Virus record (IMG/VR): IMGVR_UViG_3300037087_000076
Location: 1 to 30,807 of that record
Reading direction: 5' to 3' (one strand)
Source of the DNA: a virus
DNA: 30,807 bases
This document shows, one piece after another, positions 15,228 to 21,793 of the stretch (its first letter is position 1; every line of letters starts with the position of its first letter). The position numbers and the translations under genes are program-made. Below the pieces are notes generated by a model. The model made no database searches and had not been told where the DNA came from. It worked only from the letters and a program-made list of their open reading frames with translations.

Positions 15228-16918
15228 TACCTACCCCTGTGCACAAGCAGCGACGTCGCATGGCCAATCGCTGAGTAATCCTTAACGCTGACGAGAAGCG
15301 CGCTCTCTTTGGCCATGCTCAGAAACACTTCCGCAGAGATATTCGTGCACCCATATTCGTTCCGTATGATCCCCGATGGCCCAGCCTCGGCCAGTAGCAC
15401 TTCACCAAGAAAAACGTCCCATGCCAGCTTGGGATGACAGCGGTGCAAGCTTGGACGGTCAGGCCAAAGCGAACAGTGGCACACGAAGCTACCATTTACG
15501 TGCCAGTGCTGCCGCCCACCGAACGTCATCCTCGGGCCTGTGATTCGCTTCCCGAGTTGCAACGTGTGGTTGTGCGCTTCCTTGATTCGGTTGATCCAAT
15601 CGGGCGACAACGGACACGCGTCGCCTTCTATCATGAGCGCATTGGCACACGGCAGCCTCCCGCTGTAGTACGCATCCGAGACCTTCTGCATAGCGCTCGC
15701 CCACGGGTCGAAGGCAATTCCCGGATACGTCTTCTTCTCGTCTACCGTGACCTCCATGGGCACGTAGCCGAACTTGTGCCCCACGTAGGCCATGGTCTTT
15801 CGAATGTCGTCATCCATCGGCGTGGCGCTCTGGCGGGCGAACACCATATAGACGTCGTCGCGCCAGCACGGCTCGATATCGGCGATGAGTCGGGCCAGCG
15901 CCATGGCTCGGTCTTTGTCGCCACTCCAGAACTGCAACACGATGGCCAGGCAGTCGGGGACAGCCTTCGCCGCCGCGTCTTGCTCCATCTGCTCATCGAG
16001 AATGCGCCTGGCGTGCGTGGCGCCGAACGGGTAGCGCTCGGCCGCGGGCATGGCCTTGGCGGGAGGCTTGGGGGGCGCTGGCGCGACAACGGGCCGGAGG
16101 GCGTCGATGTTCTTCACGGCTTGGGAGATTCGAGCTTTGGCTTCATTGTGTGCATCCATGACCAAGTCGATGGACTGCCTCGCGATGGCTTCCCCGTATC
16201 TCTCGACGCGCGCCTTGGCCTCTCCCGAAAGGGGAGGGATAGTCACGGTGAAGTGGGACGGGTCATTCTGGTCAACGTCACACGCCCCGTGCGTGTTCTT
16301 CACCGCTTCAAGCAACGCCAGCTTGTTCTCAATCCCTACGGTCCAATTCGCGTGATGCACCATCAAGTCAGCCGGCGGCGCCACTGGATCGCCTGGTTTC
16401 CAGCAAACGCCATTCCTGCCCACGGTCCAGTAGCGCTCTGGCAGAAGCCCCCACGCTGGCGCGAAGGGCGTTTCGAGCAAGCGGTTCGCCGCGTCCTGGT
16501 CCATTTGATTCGTCTCGCGCATCCACTCGGCGACCTTGCGCCAGTATTCCAACACCCGCGGCGTGGGACGCATGACCATGAACCCGGTGCACGCGCCGGC
16601 GGGGCCATCGTCCTGGAAGAGGATGTCGCTGTCGCCAAACAACTGCATCAGGTCCGCCGTCGGGTCGCCGTAGAAGCGCACGTCAACGTCGCTGAAAATG
16701 AACGGCTCGCCGTCGAGGTTAGCGGCCAGCACTTCCAGGATGTAGCCTACCTTGGCGAGGCACGTCGCTTGGAAGCCGTCGCTCTGGAATGCGCCGGTTG
16801 CGCTTTGCTGGGGGAGAAGACGGACGCTGAAGTTGAGACGGCTGGTTCGCAACGATGGTGCGAAGTGTTTCTCAAACATCCCATTATGGCTTGGCGTATA
16901 GCAGGCGTAGATCTTCAC
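15227..16918 (-). CDS. Two-domain glycosyltransferase
   Basis: A 563-residue protein with a GTG start overlapping the stop of the preceding gene (GTGA, 16915-16918). Domain 1 (about 1-225) has FIFSDVDVRF with the DxD at 77-79, then GACTGFMVMRPTP, as in nucleotide-diphospho-sugar transferases. A helical, proline-rich linker spans about 230-300 (APPKPPAKAM). Domain 2 (about 320-563) has a second glycosyltransferase-like core with LMIEGDACPLSPDW, where Glu431-Gly-Asp433 stands in the DxD place. It could add two sugars in turn, or the second domain may be a non-catalytic binder. Function in virion or surface glycosylation is inferred. Confidence 0.75.
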   Translation of the reverse strand: MKIYACYTPSHNGMFEKHFAPSLRTSRLNFSVRLLPQQSATGAFQSDGFQATCLAKVGYILEVLAANLDGEPFIFSDVDVRFYGDPTADLMQLFGDSDILFQDDGPAGACTGFMVMRPTPRVLEYWRKVAEWMRETNQMDQDAANRLLETPFAPAWGLLPERYWTVGRNGVCWKPGDPVAPPADLMVHHANWTVGIENKLALLEAVKNTHGACDVDQNDPSHFTVTIPPLSGEAKARVERYGEAIARQSIDLVMDAHNEAKARISQAVKNIDALRPVVAPAPPKPPAKAMPAAERYPFGATHARRILDEQMEQDAAAKAVPDCLAIVLQFWSGDKDRAMALARLIADIEPCWRDDVYMVFARQSATPMDDDIRKTMAYVGHKFGYVPMEVTVDEKKTYPGIAFDPWASAMQKVSDAYYSGRLPCANALMIEGDACPLSPDWINRIKEAHNHTLQLGKRITGPRMTFGGRQHWHVNGSFVCHCSLWPDRPSLHRCHPKLAWDVFLGEVLLAEAGPSGIIRNEYGCTNISAEVFLSMAKESALLVSVKDYSAIGHATSLLVHRGR

Positions 16919-17280
16919 TTGGTTGGGTCCTTCACGATGGTGGCCGGCACTTGCTCGCCGTTGATGGTGATGGTCTCGGGCTTCTGTTCTTCGAAGAAGT
17001 AGCTCTTGGGCTCGAATGGCTTCGGCTCTTGGGCTGGCCGCTGCGCCGCCATCCGAAAATGTTCATCCGTGATCGTGAACACCTCGCCGGCCTTTACGTT
17101 TCGCGCCCACACGAGCCTTCCGTCGACCACGCGAACGGTCGGCCGAGCTTCCCACTCGCGCCGATGCCGCATCTTGCGCCGCTGCTTTCGGGTGGGCCGG
17201 CCCGAGTAGCACCTTGGAACATCCCACACTATCGCGTTCATGTCCCGGCGTTGCTTGCGGGTTGGGTGAATGCGCTTCAT
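16915..17280 (-). CDS. Small basic protein with duplicated TRKQRR motif
   Basis: A 121-residue protein from ATG 17280; the frame is open up to a GTG at 17340. The first 45 residues are highly basic and contain an internal duplication, HPTRKQRRDM and RPTRKQRRKM, about 24 residues apart, suggesting nucleic acid or polyanion binding. The C-terminal half (WARNVKAGEVFTITDEHFRM onward) is ordinary and ends EQVPATIVKDPTK. No family is recognised. It lies between portal and the transferase cluster and overlaps the GTG of the latter. Confidence 0.6.
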   Translation of the reverse strand: MKRIHPTRKQRRDMNAIVWDVPRCYSGRPTRKQRRKMRHRREWEARPTVRVVDGRLVWARNVKAGEVFTITDEHFRMAAQRPAQEPKPFEPKSYFFEEQKPETITINGEQVPATIVKDPTK

Positions 17281-17437
17281 GGCTTGCCCCGTTTTGCTCC
17301 CCCAGAATGCCCCACAGCAGCGCACGCGGCAGACAACCACTACGACCGACAGCGTGATGGTGGGGCAATCAAGGGGAGCAAGTGAATGGCCATCGTGGTG
17401 AGGCCATTACGGCACGACGGCGCGGCGCTGTCAAGCT

Positions 17438-19129
17438 CTAGTCGTCGTTGCCCGCGGCGGGCTTCCTCTCGAACGGCGAAGGCTTCGCGGCCGGCTCGCC
17501 TTCCTTGCCGTTCTTTGGCTCACCCGCGACGGCGCCTACTTCACCGGGCACCGCTGGCACCCCAGTCGGCGCAACCACTTCAGGCGGGTTGAGCAGGTCG
17601 TCCATTTCCTTTTCCGATCGCGCCTCGCCGAGCTCCTTTGCCATCTGGACGTCCTCGTCTTCCATCGTCTTGAAGCTGCCGTCGTTGCTTCTCTCGCGTG
17701 CGATGAGGCCTTCGCTGGCTACGCCCATATCGAACCACGTCTTGTCCGAGTTGGCCTTGTTCACTCTCACCGTTGACGCTTGCACTTCCCCGAGCTGGCG
17801 CAGCGGATTGAACTCGCTCTGGAAGTTGTCGGGCATGTAGCCGAGCGCGCTTCTGGCCATCACCTGGTCGATGGTGTTGAGCTGCGGGCCTAGGTCAAGC
17901 TCTTGCTTCGCCTGAATGTGATCGTCCCAGTTGTCCTGTTCGCCGTCGCCGTTGCTGCCGAGTCCGCCGGGAGATTGTCCGAAGAGCCTGGTCATCGGCA
18001 TGTCGTACGCGCCCGCGAGGTCGGTGCGGCTATCGCTAAGCATCTGTGCGACGCCCGAGAACTGCGCCGGGTTGCGCGTGTAGGTCTCCTTGTCCTTGTC
18101 GAGGATCATCATCCGCGTCGTGCCCTTCATGGCGTTCAAAAGCTGGTAGCGCTTCATCGCCGTGACGGTGCCATCATCGGTGGTGAGCAAATCCCACAGC
18201 CCCTCGGCGGAAATAACATCCTGATTCGCCTCGGTGATCAGCGTGCCAGCGCCAGCGACGATACTGTCATAATTCTTCGTGGCTGTCTTCACCGAGCGAA
18301 AAACGCTGTCATCCCACAGGGCGTTGCGCATCCATTCGTACCAAGGCAGCTCCTCACCGTTAAACCGCACGCATCGCGAATGATGAACCTGCACCGACGT
18401 GTCAGCGAGGAAGTAGTATTCAGGCAAGCCGAAGTTGGGATCGCCGAGCGACTGATTTAGGTACGGCGCAACGATGGAGGCGTCGACCTGTGCTTGACCT
18501 TGAACCATGGCCGCCTTCGACGGCGGCATGCCGTACACGCGCCAACGGTCGAAGGGCAAAATCCCGAGCAGGCAATCTTTCTTGAGGCGGTCGAGCTCAA
18601 GCGGCTCCTTCATGGCCTCCGCGCTGGCCTGCCCCTTGATCATCATCACGCCGATGCAGCCGCCGTAAAGCCGCGACCACTTGATGCACTGGTGAACGCG
18701 CTTCTTGAGCTGTACACGCTTCTCCTCGGCGAGGATGGCCGGCAGTCCATTCTCGGCCTTGCCCTTGTCCATGCCATCCCATGAAATTTTGCGCCACTTG
18801 CGAACCATGTCGTCGGCCGGCGTGACCACAAGCCTCTTGCATGACCACGAATTCTCGAACATCGCATCCGCGGTCAACCGGTCAATCGGCGGGCCGGGCA
18901 CGTACTTGCTGTACGTGGTCTTGTCCGAGTGCGTACCCATGCCGGTAACGAAGTTGACCAGACCATCGACCACGAACGGGTTGATGGTGCCCGGCGTGCC
19001 AGGGCTATCGATGGCGGTATGCTGCATCTGCGGCGGCAAGCTCGAAAGAATCTTGTAGCCAGCGCTGTCGTTCGCCACGTGCGGCGAATGGCTAGACTCT
19101 GGAATGCCGAAAAATGATCGTAGACTCAT
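17438..19129 (-). CDS. Portal protein (DUF1073 / Phage_portal_3-like)
   Basis: A 563-residue protein following the large terminase by eleven bases. Typical portal blocks are LTADAMFENSWSCKRLVVTP near residue 90, WSRLYGGCIGVMMIKGQ near 150, and the stretch DLAGAYDMPMTRLFGQSPGG near 380, which is highly characteristic of DUF1073 portals. The portal forms the dodecameric ring through which DNA enters. In some relatives a phosphoesterase of the Acb1 anti-CBASS type follows this domain; here the C-terminus is only a proline/glycine-rich tail (VVAPTGVPAVPGEVGAVAGE), with no sign of Acb1. Confidence 0.88.
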   Translation of the reverse strand: MSLRSFFGIPESSHSPHVANDSAGYKILSSLPPQMQHTAIDSPGTPGTINPFVVDGLVNFVTGMGTHSDKTTYSKYVPGPPIDRLTADAMFENSWSCKRLVVTPADDMVRKWRKISWDGMDKGKAENGLPAILAEEKRVQLKKRVHQCIKWSRLYGGCIGVMMIKGQASAEAMKEPLELDRLKKDCLLGILPFDRWRVYGMPPSKAAMVQGQAQVDASIVAPYLNQSLGDPNFGLPEYYFLADTSVQVHHSRCVRFNGEELPWYEWMRNALWDDSVFRSVKTATKNYDSIVAGAGTLITEANQDVISAEGLWDLLTTDDGTVTAMKRYQLLNAMKGTTRMMILDKDKETYTRNPAQFSGVAQMLSDSRTDLAGAYDMPMTRLFGQSPGGLGSNGDGEQDNWDDHIQAKQELDLGPQLNTIDQVMARSALGYMPDNFQSEFNPLRQLGEVQASTVRVNKANSDKTWFDMGVASEGLIARERSNDGSFKTMEDEDVQMAKELGEARSEKEMDDLLNPPEVVAPTGVPAVPGEVGAVAGEPKNGKEGEPAAKPSPFERKPAAGNDD

Positions 19130-19140
19130 GGTGTCGCCTT

Positions 19141-20370
19141 TCAGAGAATGTCGGCCATCGTGGCGCCTCGCGCTCGAATCATTGGCTGCATCCCATACCT
19201 AAGTGCGTCGATGCAGTGATTGTGCTTGTCGACAATGTCCGGCAGCACATCGCCGGTAAGCTTGTCGGTCTTGTAACTATACAAACGGAACTCGTCGGCG
19301 GTCCGCTTACACCTTGGATGTATAACGATTTGCTCGAACCCACGAAGCCACGATATGCCGTCTTCAACCGAGCCTGACCACTTGTCAGCCGCCACACAGT
19401 CGAAGCCTGCATTCTTCATGTGGTGGATCGTCTCTGGCCTGGAACAGTCGGCGCGAATTTTCCTCTTCCTGCTCCCCTCAATCTTATCAAACAGGGTCGG
19501 CGTGTCGGTAAGGTCGCAGCCGACAGCGTACGCTTCGCGCTCTATGTACAGCCGTCTTCCGAATATCCACGCCTTGATGAGTGTCGTAGGGTCCTGTGAG
19601 AAACCCCAGTCCGCTCCGAAGTAAGGGCCACTCCAAACGTCGCTTGACTTGCTCGGCGACGTCATCGGCACGAAGTCATCGATCGCCCATTTACCATTGA
19701 ACACCTGGGCATCACTGCGCGCCCACGTGCCGCCCTCCCAGACGTGCTGGTAGGCATCGGGATCGACTCGGCGAAGGTGCTCAAGCTCGGCAAGCAGAAC
19801 GTCGGGCAGCGCAGGGTTGTCTCGCCAGCTGACTTGCACGGACCTTGTCCGCTTTGGGTCGTAGTTTGGCTGGCCTTCGACGAATCGCTTGTAGGTCGGG
19901 TCAGCCTCCTGATCAGGGTTGAACGTCACCCAAATCTCAGAGCCAGGCTTGCGCACCGTCGGGATGAGATAGGCCCATGACTCTTCACTGACGGCCTCGG
20001 CCTCTTCTACCCAGCAAATGTCAATTCCTTCGAGAGACTTCAGCGAACGGATGTTGTGCTTTAGCCCAGCGAAGATGATGCTACTTCCACTTGGTAAGCA
20101 CTTGATCGTAGTCTTCTGGACGTCGAAGAAAGCCGAGAGTCCTAGTCGAGCGATCTGCGTATCCAGCAAATGGTGAACGGAATCGCCAATCGACCGTTGA
20201 AACTCGCGCGCGCACAAGATGCGCAACGGTTCGTTGAACGCGCGAACGATCAGCGCGTCGGCTGCGGCCCATGACTTCGCCGACCCTCGGCCTCCGTATG
20301 CCGCCTTGTACCTGCATCGCGACTTGACGAAAAGTCGCCAAAGCTTCCCGGTGAAGACGACCTTGCCCAT
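19141..20370 (-). CDS. terL: Terminase large subunit (PBSX type)
   Basis: A 409-residue packaging motor. ATPase domain: Walker A-like GGRGSAKS at 26-33, Walker B in GIDICWVEE at 115-123, and the coupling motif TFNPD at 149-153. Nuclease domain: Asp254 in YFGADWGF, Asp308 in IRADCS and Asp388 in HNHCIDALRYG give the three acidic metal ligands of the RNase H-like fold. Length and motifs agree with the PBSX-type family. The gene directly follows the small subunit with no gap (20370/20371) and precedes the portal. Confidence 0.92.
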   Translation of the reverse strand: MGKVVFTGKLWRLFVKSRCRYKAAYGGRGSAKSWAAADALIVRAFNEPLRILCAREFQRSIGDSVHHLLDTQIARLGLSAFFDVQKTTIKCLPSGSSIIFAGLKHNIRSLKSLEGIDICWVEEAEAVSEESWAYLIPTVRKPGSEIWVTFNPDQEADPTYKRFVEGQPNYDPKRTRSVQVSWRDNPALPDVLLAELEHLRRVDPDAYQHVWEGGTWARSDAQVFNGKWAIDDFVPMTSPSKSSDVWSGPYFGADWGFSQDPTTLIKAWIFGRRLYIEREAYAVGCDLTDTPTLFDKIEGSRKRKIRADCSRPETIHHMKNAGFDCVAADKWSGSVEDGISWLRGFEQIVIHPRCKRTADEFRLYSYKTDKLTGDVLPDIVDKHNHCIDALRYGMQPMIRARGATMADIL

Positions 20371-20925
20371 TTACTTCGGCGGCGTCTCGTTGGCGGTCGT
20401 CGAGTCGCTTCCCTCGAAAAGGGTTACCTCAAGTCTAGGCGGCGCCACCGGCGTGCCGTCTGGGTTCTCCAGAATCGAGCTATTGCGCTGGCGCCAGTTC
20501 TCCGGGTCGCTACGCTCAAGCACGAAAGCCTCGGCCTTCCAATCATCGGAGCCTTGTTTCTGAATGCGCTTCAGTGCCTCGATGCGGCGAAGCGCTCGGG
20601 CTCTCCCACACCATGACGCGAACGCGCGAAGCTCCTCGGTGGTCTTCTCCACGTCTTCAGCCTGGGCAATCCAGTTGTTCAACGTGTTGCGAGAAATTCC
20701 AGCCGCTTCGGCAGCGTCGGTCTTAGTCGCGGCAACGCACAGATACTGGACAATCTCCAGGGCCGTCTCGGGCGTGAACCTGGGAGGGTTGCGCTTGTCC
20801 CATCGGCGCTTGGCGGACTCGTCGACGTAGATTGCGCCATGCGTATCACCAGCGGATTTCTCCTGAACGAAAACCGGACGGTCCTGCATCCACTCGGAAT
20901 CAGGCGTAGATGACTCTTCTGCCAT
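20371..20925 (-). CDS. terS: Terminase small subunit
   Basis: A 184-residue protein from ATG 20925 (MAEESSTPDSEWMQ). The frame is open to an ATG at 20958, but that codon abuts the -35 hexamer of a candidate promoter. Residues about 55-95 hold a helix-turn-helix (VQYLCVAATKTDAAEAAGIS, RNTLNNWIAQ), the DNA-recognition part of small terminases. The pattern 'A-x-A-A-G-I-S-R-N-T-L-N-N-W' is typical of the phBC6A51-like group. It then has a helical oligomerisation region (FASWCGRARALRRIEALKRI) and a disordered tail. No ribosome binding site precedes either start. Confidence 0.8.
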   Translation of the reverse strand: MAEESSTPDSEWMQDRPVFVQEKSAGDTHGAIYVDESAKRRWDKRNPPRFTPETALEIVQYLCVAATKTDAAEAAGISRNTLNNWIAQAEDVEKTTEELRAFASWCGRARALRRIEALKRIQKQGSDDWKAEAFVLERSDPENWRQRNSSILENPDGTPVAPPRLEVTLFEGSDSTTANETPPK

Positions 20926-20934
20926 ACTGTCGAA

Positions 20935-20965
20935 AGAATAACACGACCTCTCGACCATTTGTCAA
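20935..20965 (-). promoter_or_regulatory. Candidate promoter for terminase/morphogenesis genes
   Basis: On the minus strand TTGACA (20960-20965) is followed after 19 bases by TATTCT (20935-20940), or after 18 bases by TTATTC. The -35 is a perfect match; the -10 and spacing are weak. Transcription would begin two to three bases before ATG 20925, so the terS message would be nearly leaderless, which fits the missing ribosome binding site. Confidence 0.4.
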
Positions 20966-20986
20966 CGTTCTACGCCCAATTGACAA
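20959..20986. repeat. Inverted repeat TTGTCAA-N14-TTGACAA
   Basis: Two perfect 7-base arms (20959-20965 and 20980-20986) overlap the -35 element of the terS promoter candidate. A further TGTCAA occurs near 21028. Such an arrangement could be an operator, or part of a packaging recognition region, which often lies near terS. Confidence 0.5.
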
Positions 20987-21793
20987 CTCGCGCCTAATAC
21001 GTGAGCGAATGCCGCCACCCGCCGCAAAATGTCAAGCCTCGCGTTCCAGAATGTCGCAAGCCGCTCGCTCAGTACGTGGGCGATTCCAGATATGGCGCGG
21101 GGAAATCTGGGAGTCAGGCACAGAACCGCACGCCCTGATCCGGACGGATCAAGACGTCGCCATGTTTCAGACGTTAAATCAGCGCCATCCTCTAGTGACG
21201 CCTACATGTGGCGTCTCGGCGCGCTTGCGCTGCTCAGGCTGACCGGCGTGGGTTACTTCCATGCCTATCTGGTTGACGCCCATTTCAACTCTTGTCCCCA
21301 ACTAAATGATGCGGCCCACCAACTCGACAACGAGGATTTTGGCAGTCTGGACACGGCGCGTGTGAATCGTGCCTTGCCATGAGTGCTCCACCTATCGTTT
21401 GGTACTCCAAGGGGGCATAGCCGAGGGTTTGGGACTCCCCATCGCTCGTGGGGGACCATGGTCGGGGTGGATGCTTTCCCGGGTATAGGATAGCTTGGGC
21501 GAGACTGACGTGTAGGCTCGTGTAGTTGACGTAATGTTTCTTATCAGACATTGAGAGCAAAGTGGCGTTTGAACGGACTATGCTCCGGCTCGTTCCTTGC
21601 TGCGAGTAATCGCATGACGAAATTGGAACGCCCGAAATCTTTCGGTGCTGGCCGCCAACCGACGCTTCCAACCGACCACTCTGGCGATCACCTGGACGAG
21701 GACACCGCGGACGACGAGCACGCCGCCGATCAGGACTATGATGATGACGCGGACGAGGATGTTCGTCCGCCAAGCTAGCCTAGAAGCCGTCGC
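20987..21793. other. Region without a confident gene between terS and the repeat protein
   Basis: About 800 bases with no clear family match. Two tiny minus-strand frames are possible. One is 21285-21380, 31 residues with CPDCQNPRC and GGTGGAG before the ATG. The other is 21179-21283, 34 residues beginning MGVNQIGMEV. A near-palindrome TGATCCG-GA-CGGATCA lies at 21136-21151. The right end holds a perfect 8-base stem-loop and two rival frames on opposite strands (21581-21793 minus, hydrophobic; 21614-21778 plus, acidic). The region may carry the packaging site. Confidence 0.4.
21749..21770 (-). terminator. Stem-loop 24 bases after the repeat-protein stop
   Basis: Perfect 8-base arms GCGGACGA and TCGTCCGC around a 6-base loop. 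No T-run follows on either strand, so a classical intrinsic terminator is not shown. It could slow transcription, protect the 3' end of the message, or simply lie within a coding frame. Confidence 0.35.

Noticed and set aside
15434-17002. A 522-residue plus-strand frame
   Set aside because: It lies opposite the two-domain glycosyltransferase with its DxD motif and coupled neighbours; high GC keeps the antisense frame open.
17438-19129. Portal fused to an Acb1-type anti-CBASS domain
   Set aside because: The C-terminus is a short disordered tail without the paired H-x-T type motifs expected of that enzyme.
21400-21500. Possible tRNA or structured RNA suggested by a CCCCA/TGGGG hairpin
   Set aside because: No cloverleaf or anticodon arm could be drawn, and flanking pairs do not extend the helix.
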